A DNA stretch of 64,000 bases from positions 3,348,001 through 3,412,000 of the forward strand of contig OY970235.1 in the NCBI GenBank assembly GCA_963714145.1, given 5' to 3'. This DNA is from JBBWZH01 sp035544115 (GTDB lineage Bacteria > Actinomycetota > Actinomycetes > Mycobacteriales > CADCTP01). Shown one piece after another: positions 38,635 to 47,589 of this stretch. Within the stretch, counting starts at the first letter, position 1; every line of letters begins with the position of its first letter. The notes below the pieces were generated by a model, which saw only the letters and a program-made list of their open reading frames with translations, ran no database searches and was not told the DNA's origin. The position numbers and the translations under genes were made by a program.

Positions 38635-38774
38635 CCGGCCGCGCGCGCTGGGCGCGACGGCAGATTAGGTTACCGCACGAGGAGGAAGCGGCGCCGCAGG
38701 GATACCTGGACGGCGGGCCGGGTAGCTAGGTGGGGAACGCAGGCAATCGAGCAGCGGAACAGGAGCGGATCCGG

Positions 38775-39074
38775 ATGACTGGCAAGCTCGCCCTCGTGGC
38801 CGGCTTTGCGGCGGGTTATGTACTGGGCAGCAAGGCCGGGCGGGAGCGGTACGAACAGATCGTCGGCGCCTCGCACCGGCTCTGGAGCAACCCGACGGTG
38901 CAGAGCACGGCCGGCGTGCTGCAAGCGCAGGCGACCGACCTGGTGAACAAGGCCAAGGAGAACGAACTCGTCAGCAGGGCGGTGCACACCGTACGGGGCG
39001 ACCACAGCACGCCGGGCGGGTACCAGCCGAGTGCGATGGGCAGCACCGAGCGGGCGAACGGGACCGGCCCCTGA
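38775..39074 (+). CDS. YtxH-like small membrane-associated protein
   Basis: 99 residues from ATG 38775 (AGGAGC 8 bases upstream). The N-terminus 'KLALVAGFAAGYVLGSKAG' is a glycine-rich membrane helix with the 'GYVLG..AGRERYEQI' motif common to small actinobacterial YtxH-like proteins, followed by a helical region 'VQSTAGVLQAQATDLVNKA' and a disordered tail. Role unknown, possibly envelope stress. Downstream lies a perfect palindromic terminator shared with the convergent gene. Confidence 0.78.
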   Translation: MTGKLALVAGFAAGYVLGSKAGRERYEQIVGASHRLWSNPTVQSTAGVLQAQATDLVNKAKENELVSRAVHTVRGDHSTPGGYQPSAMGSTERANGTGP

Positions 39075-39092
39075 CCGGTCGATCAACAGGCC

Positions 39093-39128
39093 GAGCGGGG
39101 CCGGCTCCGATCGGAGCCGGCCCCGCTC
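39093..39128. terminator. Perfect 36-nt palindrome, bidirectional terminator
   Basis: GAGCGGGGCCGGCTCCGA (39093-39110) is followed directly by its exact reverse complement (39111-39128). Flanking pyrimidine/AACA sequence and its place between convergent stops (39074 and 39193) mark it as a shared terminator. Confidence 0.8.
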
Positions 39129-39192
39129 GAACAAACTCAGCCCAGGAACCCGGCCCGACTCAGCGAGCCGGCCGAACCCGGGCCGGCACGGG

Positions 39193-40374
39193 TCAGGTGG
39201 TGGCTGCCCCGGCTGCGGTCCGCGCGGCGGCAGCGGCGGCCGCGGCGGCGTTGGTGGTGGCCAACATGGCCAGCGCCGGCTTGCCCGACAGGTCGAGGCG
39301 GAGCAGGCCGTAGTTCTGCTGCTGGATGCCGCCGGCGACCAGATCACGGTCGTTGTACCAGTACATCCGGGTCACGTACGGGTACCGGGTGCGGACCAGG
39401 CTCACCGCCCGGGCCAGGTAGACGCCCTGGATGGTCTCGGTGACGCCCCGGTTCCAGGCCGGCAGGCTCGGGTCGTTCTGGTGGGTGGACCAGCCGAACT
39501 CGGTGAACCAGATCGCCCGGTGGCCGTCCCCGTTGCGGACCATCAGGTCGCGCACTGCCTGGACGTGGCTCAGCGTCCAGATCGTCCCGTCGTCGGCCAA
39601 CTCCGGGCCGGCATTCGCGATGCCCATGTAGGGATGGGTCGCCATCACGTCGAACAGCCCGTGCGCGCCGGCGGCGTAGGCCCGGCGGATGAAGTCGGTG
39701 TCGTTGTACTCCAGACCGCCGAACACCACCGGTGTCGACGCCGAACCGGCCTTGATTGCCGGATAGGCGGCCCGAAGCAGCCGGACGTATGCGGCCGGCT
39801 CGGCGCCAGCCATGAACGCGGGGCTGTTCGGCTCGTTCCAGACCTCCCAGCCGACCACCTTGCCGGCCCAGCGCGCCGCCGCCCAGCGCGCCATCCGGGC
39901 GTAGTCGGCCGGATTGTCCGGCAGCACCCGCTCGCCCTGGCCGCGGTTGGCCCAGGCCGGGGTCAGCCAGAGAGTTACCAGGGGCTTGATCCCGCGCTCG
40001 TTCGCCATGCCGAGCACCCGGTCGACGAACTCGACACCCCAGGCGTAGTAGGACCCTGGGCCGTCCGGCTGCAGCATCAGCCAGGAGACGTCCAGCCGGA
40101 CGGAGCGCGCGCCGGCCGCGCGGAACCTGTCCAGCACCTGCCGCCGCTGGGCGTCGGTGTACGTGCCCCACATGCCGTGGAACTGGACGCCGACGGAGAC
40201 CGCCGAGGACGCCGACGGGGACTGCCCGATCACCGCCGCCGCCTCAGCCGCCTGCGCGTCGGCGTGGGTGGTACCGCCGAGTACGGTCCCGGCTACCGCG
40301 AGCGCCGTGACCGCGGCACCGACCCGCCGCCCGGATAACTCTCGCCACTTCCGAATCCCGGACATTGTCCGCAT
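39193..40374 (-). CDS. Secreted clan-A glycoside hydrolase (GH5/GH39-like)
   Basis: 393 residues from ATG 40374. A signal peptide runs through 'VGAAVTALAVAGTVLGG' to 'THADAQA'. The TIM barrel shows 'GVQFHGMWGTYTDAQRRQVL', 'RSVRLDVSWLMLQPDGPGSY', acid/base Glu in 'WEVWNEPNSPAF', and nucleophile Glu in 'IWFTEFGWST'. 'MYWYNDRD' is the late barrel motif. The substrate is probably a beta-linked polysaccharide or glycoside. The C-terminus ends in an alanine run with no binding domain. It is not close in sequence to the larger glycosidase at 13931, though both are clan GH-A. Confidence 0.87.
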   Translation of the reverse strand: MRTMSGIRKWRELSGRRVGAAVTALAVAGTVLGGTTHADAQAAEAAAVIGQSPSASSAVSVGVQFHGMWGTYTDAQRRQVLDRFRAAGARSVRLDVSWLMLQPDGPGSYYAWGVEFVDRVLGMANERGIKPLVTLWLTPAWANRGQGERVLPDNPADYARMARWAAARWAGKVVGWEVWNEPNSPAFMAGAEPAAYVRLLRAAYPAIKAGSASTPVVFGGLEYNDTDFIRRAYAAGAHGLFDVMATHPYMGIANAGPELADDGTIWTLSHVQAVRDLMVRNGDGHRAIWFTEFGWSTHQNDPSLPAWNRGVTETIQGVYLARAVSLVRTRYPYVTRMYWYNDRDLVAGGIQQQNYGLLRLDLSGKPALAMLATTNAAAAAAAAARTAAGAATT

Positions 40375-40676
40375 TTCTGAGCCCCCCAAACCTCTCGATC
40401 CGACGAGATCGCGAGCGCCAACCGCCCGCGTCCCACTCGGCCCGTCCCCGGGCCAACACTGGGTGATCCGATCGGGCCAGTCGAAGGAGCACCAGGCTGC
40501 GGCCATTAGCTATCGCCGGATGCCCCTTCGGACTACCCGCGGCCTGGCCTACCCACCGGGGCAGGTGGGCCAAGCGCAGATGTCCCGACCGTCCCATCGG
40601 CAGATCCCGGCTGCCCCAAAGGGCATTGGTAGCCCTGTCGGCAGAGGCTTAGGACCGCCGACAGGGCTCAGGTGGG
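40375..40676. other. Intergenic region between two minus-strand genes
   Basis: About 300 bases containing the promoter region of the GH5-like gene and, at 40631-40668, the terminator of the next gene. No ORF with coding character and no RNA are seen. Confidence 0.5.
40631..40668 (-). terminator. Hairpin terminator of the dnaG-linked hypothetical gene
   Basis: AGCCCTGTCGGC (40631-40642) and GCCGACAGGGCT (40657-40668) pair perfectly over 12 bp with a 14-nt loop, directly after the minus-strand stop at 40677. Confidence 0.72.
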
Positions 40677-41318
40677 CTAGTCCAGACGGGTGGTACCGGT
40701 CTCGGTCCGGGCCGCGGCCAGATGCTCATCGGCCTGCACCCGCAGCAGCGGGTCGTTCCGGTCGGTGCCGGCGTCGAACACCAACTGCCAGCTCAGGCCG
40801 TCCCGGCCGGGCACCCGGCGGCCCACCACACGGACGCCGCCGGCCGGCGCCAGCTTGTGATACCGGGTGTAGGCGATGCTGCGCTCGACCCGGGCCCGGA
40901 CGGTCGGTGGCAGGTCACGCGGCTCGGCCAACCGGACCGACCGCGGTGGCAGCTCGACCAGCACGCCGTCGCCCGGGTCCTCGGCCGCGATCACGGTCAG
41001 CGTGCCGCCCCGCCAGACCGCCTTGTCCACCAGATGCCAGCCGATCCGTTCCGGTCCGAGCCGGCCGGCCGCGCCGTCCACATCGGAGAGGTCCACATCG
41101 GACGGAAGGTCCGCGTCGGACGGAAGGTCCACATCGGACCGGACGTCCGCAGCTGGCCGGGCGGGCAGCCAGAGCCCGAGCTGGGTGGCGAGGACGGTGC
41201 CACCACCCTCGGTACGGGCCCAGGCGAGCACCCGTTCGTCCCGCGCCAGCGGGCGGGTCGCCTCGGCCGGCGGCCGCCGATCGGCGAGCAGTCGCTTGAG
41301 TACGGACACAGTGGACAC
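40677..41318 (-). CDS. Conserved hypothetical protein downstream of dnaG
   Basis: 213 residues from GTG 41318. 'RDERVLAWARTEGGGTVLAT' and 'RIGWHLVDKAVWRGGTLTVI' suggest a PH-like or beta-barrel domain, and 'LPPTVRARVERSIAYTRYHK' is a helix conserved in actinobacterial proteins found beside dnaG. Between them is an acidic insertion, 'DVRSDVDLPSDADLPSDVDL', encoded by tandem 18-24-bp DNA repeats. Fourteen bases separate the dnaG stop from this start, so they are likely co-transcribed. Function unknown. Confidence 0.75.
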   Translation of the reverse strand: MSTVSVLKRLLADRRPPAEATRPLARDERVLAWARTEGGGTVLATQLGLWLPARPAADVRSDVDLPSDADLPSDVDLSDVDGAAGRLGPERIGWHLVDKAVWRGGTLTVIAAEDPGDGVLVELPPRSVRLAEPRDLPPTVRARVERSIAYTRYHKLAPAGGVRVVGRRVPGRDGLSWQLVFDAGTDRNDPLLRVQADEHLAAARTETGTTRLD

Positions 41319-41332
41319 TCCTCGGCGACCGC

Positions 41333-43210
41333 TCAGCTGCCGCCGAGGGCCTGCTCACGCAGCCCGCGGCGGAACTGTTCCAGGCCGACCAGCTCGCCGA
41401 ACAGCCTGGCGTGCTCGTCCGGCTGCTCGAGCGGGTTGAGCCGCTGCAGCCGCGACTTCAGCGCGGCGATCTGCCGGTTCACCACCCGCTCCTGCAGTTG
41501 GGCGAGCTGGATCGCGGCGTACCGGCCGTCCGGCTCGCCCTGGGTGTGCACCCGCTCGACGGCGAGTTCGGTGAGCACGGACCGGCTGAGCAGGTCCGGG
41601 CAGTGCTCGCCGACCGCCTCCACCCAGCCCGGGCCGGCGTGGCCGGTCGCGGCGCCGCCGGCCGCCGCGATCGCCCGCCGGATCACCAGGTACATGCCGT
41701 CGGTGAAAGCCGACTCGTCCACCGCGTCGAACAGCGGACCGGCCAGTTGCGGCGCCTGCACGGCCAGCTTCAGCACCTCACGCTCGACGCTGAGCGACGG
41801 GTCGTCCGGGCGGGGCCGCTCCCCCGGGCTCGCCGGGCCGGTCGGGCCACGTCCGTTCGGGCGCTCCTGGGGTCGCCCGGCGGTCAGCTCGGCCACCCGG
41901 GCCAGCACCACCTCGACGTCCATGCCGAGCTGCCCGGCCAACCGGCGGGCGTACTCCGGGCGCAGCGCCCGGTCCTTCAGCCGGGCCACCAGCGGCGCGG
42001 CCCGTTCCAGCGCCTGCACCCGGCCCTCGACGGTGTCCAGGTCGTACCTGGCCAGCACCGCGCGCAGCGCGAACGCGACCAGCGGCTGCCGGCGGGCCAC
42101 CAGGTCCCGGACCGCGGCGTCGCCCTTGGACAGCCGCAGCTCGCACGGGTCCTGCCCGGACGGCTCGACCGCGACGAACGTCTGCATGACGAACCGCTGG
42201 TCGTCCTCGAACGCCCGCAGCGCCGCCTGCTGGCCGGCCGCGTCGCCGTCGAAGGTGAAGATGACCTCGCCGCGGAACTCGTCCGAGTCCATCAGCAGCC
42301 GGCGCAGCACGCCGATGTGTTCGGTGCCGAACGCGGTGCCGCAGGTGGCCACCGCGGTCGGCACGCCCGCCTCGTGGCAGGCCATCACGTCGGTGTAGCC
42401 CTCGACCACGACGGCCTGCCGGGCCCGGCCGATGTCACGCTTGGCCAGGTCGATGCCGTAGAGCACGCTGCTCTTCTTGTAGAGCGGGGTCTCCGGCGTG
42501 TTCAGGTACTTCGCCTCGATCGGGTCGTCGTCGTACAGCCGGCGGGCGCCGAAGCCGACCACGTCACCGCTGATCTCCCGGATCGGCCAGAGCAACCGGC
42601 GGTGGAACCGGTCGATCAGCGAGCCCCGGGACGACTGCCGGGACAGCCCCGCCGCGACCAGCTCCGTCGTGCTGAATCCCTTGCCGAGCAGCGTGGAGGT
42701 CAGCGCGTCCCAGCCGGCCGGGGCGTAGCCGCAGCCGTACCGCTCGACCAGCGCCGCCTTGCCGAAGCCGCGGCTGTCCAGGAACTCGCGGGCGGTCGCC
42801 GCTTCCGGCTTGGACAGCCACTCGGCGTAGAACTGCGCGGCCAGCCGGTTCGCCTCGACCAGCCTGGCCCGCTGCCCCTGCTGCCGGATCGGCGCCGACC
42901 CGCCCTGCTCGTACCGGAGCTGGATGCCGGCGCGCCCGGCCAGCCGCTCCACCGCCTCGGCGAACGCGAGGTGATCGATCCGCTCGATGAACCGGATCAC
43001 GTCCCCGCCGACCCCGCAGCCGAAGCAGTGGTACAGCCCGCGGGCCGGGCTGACCTGGAATGACGGGCTCTTCTCGTCATGGAACGGGCACAGCCCCTTG
43101 AGCGCCCCGCCACCGGCCGAGCGCAGCGCCACGTACTCGCCGATCACGTCGGCAATTGGCGACCGCTCCCGGACCAGCGCGATGTCCTCGTCGCGGATCC
43201 GCCCAGCCAC
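41333..43210 (-). CDS. dnaG: DNA primase
   Basis: 625 residues from GTG 43210. Domain order is complete: zinc-binding domain with C41, H44, C62 and C65 ('CPFHDEKSPSF', 'YHCFGCGVGGD'), the catalytic core, the Toprim fold ('VVVEGYTDVMACHEAGV', 'FTFDGDAAGQQAALRAF'), and a C-terminal helicase-binding domain ending 'LEQFRRGLREQALG'. It makes RNA primers for Okazaki fragments. Length is normal for actinobacterial DnaG. Its promoter must lie in or beyond the repeat-rich region upstream. Confidence 0.97.
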   Translation of the reverse strand: MAGRIRDEDIALVRERSPIADVIGEYVALRSAGGGALKGLCPFHDEKSPSFQVSPARGLYHCFGCGVGGDVIRFIERIDHLAFAEAVERLAGRAGIQLRYEQGGSAPIRQQGQRARLVEANRLAAQFYAEWLSKPEAATAREFLDSRGFGKAALVERYGCGYAPAGWDALTSTLLGKGFSTTELVAAGLSRQSSRGSLIDRFHRRLLWPIREISGDVVGFGARRLYDDDPIEAKYLNTPETPLYKKSSVLYGIDLAKRDIGRARQAVVVEGYTDVMACHEAGVPTAVATCGTAFGTEHIGVLRRLLMDSDEFRGEVIFTFDGDAAGQQAALRAFEDDQRFVMQTFVAVEPSGQDPCELRLSKGDAAVRDLVARRQPLVAFALRAVLARYDLDTVEGRVQALERAAPLVARLKDRALRPEYARRLAGQLGMDVEVVLARVAELTAGRPQERPNGRGPTGPASPGERPRPDDPSLSVEREVLKLAVQAPQLAGPLFDAVDESAFTDGMYLVIRRAIAAAGGAATGHAGPGWVEAVGEHCPDLLSRSVLTELAVERVHTQGEPDGRYAAIQLAQLQERVVNRQIAALKSRLQRLNPLEQPDEHARLFGELVGLEQFRRGLREQALGGS

Positions 43211-43599
43211 GCGGCGAGTCTATGCCGCCGCCCGGCCCGCCCTACCGCCGGTCGGCCCGCCCTTCCGCCCGTCGGCCCGCCCAACCGCCGGTCGGCGGCC
43301 AGACTGCCCGGTCAGCCCGACCCCACCGCCGGACGGCCGCCGGGCTGCCGGGCGGCGGACGGACTGCCGGATCGCGGACGGACTGCCGGACCGCGGACGG
43401 ACTGCCGGGCGGCGACCAGACTGCCCGGGCGGCCCGACCCCACCGCCGATCGGCCGCCGGGCTGCCGGGCGGCGGACGGGCTGCCGCCGGTTGGTCGGTC
43501 GGGCAGTGGTGGTCGGCCCGACCCGCCGCCGGGGCGGTGTGGAGGCGCGGTCCGGCCCGGGCGGCGGAAATGGGCTCGCGGCCGCGGTGCCCAGCCGCC
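43211..43599. repeat. Non-coding imperfect GC-rich repeats between dnaG and an SDR gene
   Basis: The region is built of short degenerate units. GCGGACGGACTGCCGG occurs at least three times between about 43371 and 43410, and a longer block (CCCGACCCCACCGCCG.. to ..GGGCGGCGGACGG) recurs about 115 bp apart near 43317 and 43434. Units such as CCGGTCGGCCCGCCC repeat near 43251. It separates divergent genes, so it also holds the dnaG promoter. Open frames through it are repeat artefacts. Confidence 0.75.
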
Positions 43600-44445
43600 A
43601 TGATCCCGTCCGTGACGGATGCCGCGGTCGGGCCGCTCGTGGGGCGGGTAGCACTGGTGACGGGCGTGAGCCGGCGGGTCAGCATCGGGTACGCCCTGGC
43701 CCGGCGGCTGGCCAGCCGCGGCGCGGACGTGCTGATCACCTCGTGGGCGCCGCACGACGTGGAGCAGCCATGGGGCGCCGACCCGCTCGGCCCGGACGGG
43801 GTGCTCGCCGCTTTGCGGGCGGAGCTGCCGGCCGGCGCCGGTACGGTCCGGCACCGCGCCGCCGACCTGGCCGATCCGCTGGCGCCCGCGGCCCTGGTCG
43901 ACTGGGCCTACACCGAGTGCGGCGCGGTCGACGCCCTGGTCGCCACCCACGCCCGCAGCTCAGAGGCGTACCTGTCCGAGATCACCGCCGCCGAGCTGGA
44001 CCTCAGCTACGCGGTCAACGTCCGGGCCACCCTGCTGCTCGCGCAGGCGTACGCGGCCCGGCACGACGACGCCCGCCCCGGCGGCCGGATCATCACCTTC
44101 ACCTCCGGCCAGCACCTCGGCCCGATGCCGAACGAACTGCCCTACATCGCCAGCAAGGGCGCTCTGCAGCAGCTCACCGGCAGCCTGGCCGCCACCCTGG
44201 CCGGCCGCCACATCACCGTGAACTGCATAGACCCCGGCCCGACCGACACCGGCTACGCCGACGAGGACAGCCGCGAGTTCGTCGCGTCCCGGATGCCGCT
44301 CGCCCACCGCTGGGGCCACCCCGACGACGTCGCCAACCTGGTCGAGTTCCTGCTGTCGGACGCCGGCGCCTGGATCACCGGCCAGACCCTCACCTCCGAC
44401 GGCGGCTGGTCCCTCCGCACCGGCATCCCACCCAAGGGCGCCTAG
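43600..44445 (+). CDS. Short-chain dehydrogenase/reductase
   Basis: 281 residues from ATG 43600 (GTG 43612 is possible). 'VALVTGVSRRVSIGYALARR' is the cofactor loop; the usual GxxxGIG is altered to GVSRRVSIG, as in the SDR subgroup resembling enoyl-ACP-reductase or FabL-like proteins. 'YAVNVRATLLL' is the NAG-like segment and 'LPYIASKGALQQLTGSLA' holds the catalytic YxxxK. The end 'WITGQTLTSDGGW' is the standard SDR C-terminus. It oxidises or reduces an alcohol/ketone with NAD(P); substrate unknown. Confidence 0.87.
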   Translation: MIPSVTDAAVGPLVGRVALVTGVSRRVSIGYALARRLASRGADVLITSWAPHDVEQPWGADPLGPDGVLAALRAELPAGAGTVRHRAADLADPLAPAALVDWAYTECGAVDALVATHARSSEAYLSEITAAELDLSYAVNVRATLLLAQAYAARHDDARPGGRIITFTSGQHLGPMPNELPYIASKGALQQLTGSLAATLAGRHITVNCIDPGPTDTGYADEDSREFVASRMPLAHRWGHPDDVANLVEFLLSDAGAWITGQTLTSDGGWSLRTGIPPKGA

Positions 44446-44463
44446 CTCTAGTCGCCGCGCCGG

Positions 44464-44901
44464 CTAGCTGATGCAGAGTTCGTTGCCTTCCGGGTCGGCG
44501 ATGGTTACCCAGGTGTGCGGGCCTTCGTGGCCGCGGTACAGGTATGTGGCGCCGGCGGCGGTGAGGCGTTTCACCTCGGTGTCGACGTTGTCGGCGCCTA
44601 CCCGGATGTCCAGGTGCATGCGGTTCTTCACGGTCTTCGGCTCGGGGACGCGCTGGAACAGGATGCGCTTGCGCGGGCCGGTCTCGGGGCCGTCGGGGTG
44701 GCGGATGGAGGCCGCGGTCGCCCAGACCAGGCGACCCTGGTAGGTGGTGGTGTCAGCCTCGGTGGCCTGGCCCTCGGCGATCATGCGGCGGATGAACGGC
44801 TCGTCGGAAAGCTCGACCACCCAACCGAGCGCGTCGGCCCACCAGTCGGCGAGCGTGTGCGGCTCAGTGCAGTCGAGCACGGTCTGGAAGTCGTATGCCA
44901 T
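44464..44901 (-). CDS. VOC-superfamily (glyoxalase/bleomycin-resistance-like) protein
   Basis: 145 residues from ATG 44901. 'FQTVLDCTEPHTLADWWADA' opens the first beta-alpha-beta module and 'KNRMHLDIRVGADNVDTEV' the second. The C-terminus 'TWVTIADPEGNELCI' is the classic VOC ending with a metal-binding Glu. These small dimers act as metal-dependent lyases, dioxygenases or drug-binding proteins; this subgroup is uncharacterised. Stands alone. Confidence 0.86.
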   Translation of the reverse strand: MAYDFQTVLDCTEPHTLADWWADALGWVVELSDEPFIRRMIAEGQATEADTTTYQGRLVWATAASIRHPDGPETGPRKRILFQRVPEPKTVKNRMHLDIRVGADNVDTEVKRLTAAGATYLYRGHEGPHTWVTIADPEGNELCIS

Positions 44902-44936
44902 GGCCCGGCACCCTAGCTATGGGCACCGACAGAAAC

Positions 44937-46172
44937 TCAGACCTCGGCCAGCGGCACCTTCGGGTCGGTCAGCCGGGCCGGGTCGACGGCGCCGCCGGCC
45001 CGGATCAGGTCCTGGATGTCGTCGCTGACGTCCCAGATGTTCACGTTCATCCCGGCGACGACGCGGCCGTCCCGTAGCCAGAACGCGATGAACTCGCGGC
45101 CGGGCACGTCGCCGCGGAAGACCACCTGGTCGTAGCGGCCGGGTGGGGCCCAGCCGGCGTACTCCATGCCCAGGTCGTACTGGTCGGAGAAGAAGTAGGG
45201 GATCTGGTCGTAGCTGACCTCCTGGCCGAGCATGGCGCGGGCGGCGGCCGGGCCGCCGTTCAGCGCGTTCGCCCAGTGCTCCACCCGGATCCGCTCACCC
45301 AGCAGCGGGTGCTCGGCGTTGGCGACATCGCCGGCGGCGAAGATGTCCGGGTCGCTGGTGCGCAGCGCCGCGTCGACCAGCACACCGTTGTCCACGGCCA
45401 GGCCGGCCGCCTCGGCCAGCGCCACCGCCGGGGCGATGCCGACGCCGACCAGCACCAGGTCCGCCGGCAGCTCCGTCCCGTCCGCCAGTACGACGGAGGA
45501 GACCGCACCGCCGGCACCGCGGATCTCCCGCACGCCGACCCCGAGCCGCAGCTCGACGCCGTGCTCACGGTGCAGGTCGGCGAAGATCCGGCCGAGTTCG
45601 TCGCCGAGCACCCGCTGCAGCGGCAGGTCCAACACCTCGACCAGGGTGACCGAGGCCTCGCGCAGCCGGGCCGCGGCGGCCAGCTCCAACCCGATCCAGC
45701 CGCCGCCGATCACCACCACCCGCCGGTCGGTGGCCAGCATGGCCGAGATCCGGTCCGCGTCGCCCAGCCGGCGCAGGTACTCGACCCCGGCCAGGTCCGC
45801 CCCCGGCACGTCGAGCCGGCGCACCACCGAGCCGGTGGTCAGCAGCAGCCGGTCGTAGCCGATCCGCTCGCCGCCGTCGAGCACCACCTCGCGGGCCGCC
45901 CGGTCGATCGACGCGACCACAGTGGACAGTCGCAGTTCGACGCCGTGCTCGGCGTACCAACCGGCCTCGTGCACGAAGACCTTCTCCCGCTCCTCGCTGC
46001 CGAGCAGGTAACCCTTGGACAGTGGCGGGCGCTCGTACGGCCGCTCCGGCTCATCGCCGATCAGCACCAGCCGGCCCGCGAACCCTTCCGCTCGGAGTGC
46101 TTCCACGGCCTTGCCGCCGGCCAGGCTGGCGCCGACGACGACGAATGTCTGGTCCGCAGTGGAAGTGGTCAT
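44937..46172 (-). CDS. FAD-dependent ferredoxin/rubredoxin reductase-like oxidoreductase
   Basis: 411 residues from ATG 46172. FAD-binding loop 'FVVVGASLAGGKAVEALRAE', NAD-binding loop 'VVVIGGGWIGLELAAAARL', and second FAD motif 'DIFAAGDVANAEHPLLG' are all present, with 'ERPPLSKGYLLG' typical of rhodocoxin/putidaredoxin-reductase-like flavoproteins. It passes electrons from NAD(P)H to a ferredoxin feeding P450s or dioxygenases. The P450 in this window is 25 kb away, so any pairing is speculative. Confidence 0.92.
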   Translation of the reverse strand: MTTSTADQTFVVVGASLAGGKAVEALRAEGFAGRLVLIGDEPERPYERPPLSKGYLLGSEEREKVFVHEAGWYAEHGVELRLSTVVASIDRAAREVVLDGGERIGYDRLLLTTGSVVRRLDVPGADLAGVEYLRRLGDADRISAMLATDRRVVVIGGGWIGLELAAAARLREASVTLVEVLDLPLQRVLGDELGRIFADLHREHGVELRLGVGVREIRGAGGAVSSVVLADGTELPADLVLVGVGIAPAVALAEAAGLAVDNGVLVDAALRTSDPDIFAAGDVANAEHPLLGERIRVEHWANALNGGPAAARAMLGQEVSYDQIPYFFSDQYDLGMEYAGWAPPGRYDQVVFRGDVPGREFIAFWLRDGRVVAGMNVNIWDVSDDIQDLIRAGGAVDPARLTDPKVPLAEV

Positions 46173-46196
46173 CGCATCCCTCTCAGTTGGACAGTC

Positions 46197-47462
46197 CTAT
46201 GTGGACAGAGCGTTGGCGGTGAGTCGGTCGTGCCAGCCGGCCGCGGAGCGGTCGGTGAGCCGGGCCACCTGGTCGACCACGACCCGCAGCCGGGCCGCGT
46301 CGGTGCCGGCGGCGGCCCAGTCCGGCCGCAGCGCCGGCTCCAGCGCGTCCGGAGCGCGGTCGGCCAGCAGCGCGACCAGCTCGGTCAGCACCTCGCGCTG
46401 CCGCTCCTGCCGGACCTCGGCCGACCGGCGCAGCATCACGTACCGGGCCGCCAGCCCCTTGAGCAGCGCGCATTCGGCGGCGGCCGGCCGCGGCACCACC
46501 AGGTCCGCGGCATACCTGGACAGCGGGCCGGTGCCGGCCGCGGCCCGGGTCGCGGTCACCGTCGCGGTGACGAACCGGCCGGTCAGCTCGCTGGTCGCCC
46601 GCTTCAGCGCGGCCAGCGCCGCCCGGCCACTGTCGTAGCCGGCCACGTCGGTCAGCGTGGGCAGCCGGAGCAGGTCGTCGAGCACGGTGGACAGGTCGGC
46701 CGGCGACTCGGCCGAGTACCAGTCCGCGGCCAGCTCGCACAGCGCCGCCCGCTCGTCCGGGTCGTCCAGTGTGGACAGGGAGATGTGTCCACTGTGGATG
46801 CCGTCCTCGACGTCGTGCACCGAGTAGGCGACGTCGTCGGCCCAGTCCATCACCTGGGCCTCCAGGCAGCGCCGGCCGGTCGGCGCGCCGTCCCGCACCC
46901 AGCCGAACGCGGGCAGGTCGTCGTCGTAGACGCCGTACTTGCGCATCCCGTCCCGGCGCGGCCAGGGGTATTTCGCGGTCGCGTCCAGCACCGCCCGGGT
47001 CAGGTTGAGGCCGGCCGGCTGACCGGCCGGGTCGAGCGCCTTCGCCTCCAGCCGGGTCAGGATCCGCAGCGTCTGCGCGTTCCCCTCGAAGCCGCCGCAG
47101 GGCTGGGCGACCGCGTCCAGGGCGGCCTCGCCGTTGTGCCCGTACGGCGGGTGGCCGAGGTCGTGCGCGAGCCCGGCGGCGTCCACCACGTCCGGGTCGC
47201 AGCCGAGCACCCGGCCGATCTCCCGGCCGATCTGGGCCACCTCCAGCGAGTGGGTCAACCGGGTGCGCGGGAAGTCGTCCTCGCCGGCGAGCACCACCTG
47301 GGTGGTCGCGGCCAGCCGGCGCAGCGCGTACGAGTGCAGCACCCGGGCCCGGTCCCGCTCGAACTCCGACCGGTGCACGGGCCCGCCGGTCTGGGCACGC
47401 TTGGCCGGCTCGGCCACCCGGCGGGCCCGCTCGTGCTCGCCGTATCCGGTCAGCGCACTCAT
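46197..47462 (-). CDS. dgt: Deoxyguanosinetriphosphate triphosphohydrolase-like protein
   Basis: 421 residues from ATG 47462. The HD-domain metal ligands are seen in 'TRLTHSLEVAQIGREIGR', 'AAGLAHDLGHPPYGHNGE' and 'VMDWADDVAYSVHDVEDG'. 'GGFEGNAQTLRILTRLE' is diagnostic of dNTP triphosphohydrolases. The enzyme cleaves dGTP (or dNTPs) to nucleoside and triphosphate, limiting pool size. Placement near dnaG and glyS is the usual actinobacterial order. It ends 25 bases before the start of the reductase gene on the same strand. Confidence 0.94.
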   Translation of the reverse strand: MSALTGYGEHERARRVAEPAKRAQTGGPVHRSEFERDRARVLHSYALRRLAATTQVVLAGEDDFPRTRLTHSLEVAQIGREIGRVLGCDPDVVDAAGLAHDLGHPPYGHNGEAALDAVAQPCGGFEGNAQTLRILTRLEAKALDPAGQPAGLNLTRAVLDATAKYPWPRRDGMRKYGVYDDDLPAFGWVRDGAPTGRRCLEAQVMDWADDVAYSVHDVEDGIHSGHISLSTLDDPDERAALCELAADWYSAESPADLSTVLDDLLRLPTLTDVAGYDSGRAALAALKRATSELTGRFVTATVTATRAAAGTGPLSRYAADLVVPRPAAAECALLKGLAARYVMLRRSAEVRQERQREVLTELVALLADRAPDALEPALRPDWAAAGTDAARLRVVVDQVARLTDRSAAGWHDRLTANALST

Positions 47463-47589
47463 CGACGCGAGCCTAAGGGGTGCCCGGTGGCAACGCCGAC
47501 CGGGCACGGCAACCGTCCGCAGCGGCAGACTGCTACGCAAGGTAGTCAATCGAGAGGAAGACGCGGCCGGGACAGGCGACCATGTCCAG

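Noticed and set aside
40359..40371. CGGACA-T-TGTCCG at the start of the GH5-like gene as a copy of the toxin-operon operator
   Set aside because: The half-sites match but the spacing is 1 bp rather than 8, and it lies inside codons 2-6; probably coincidence.
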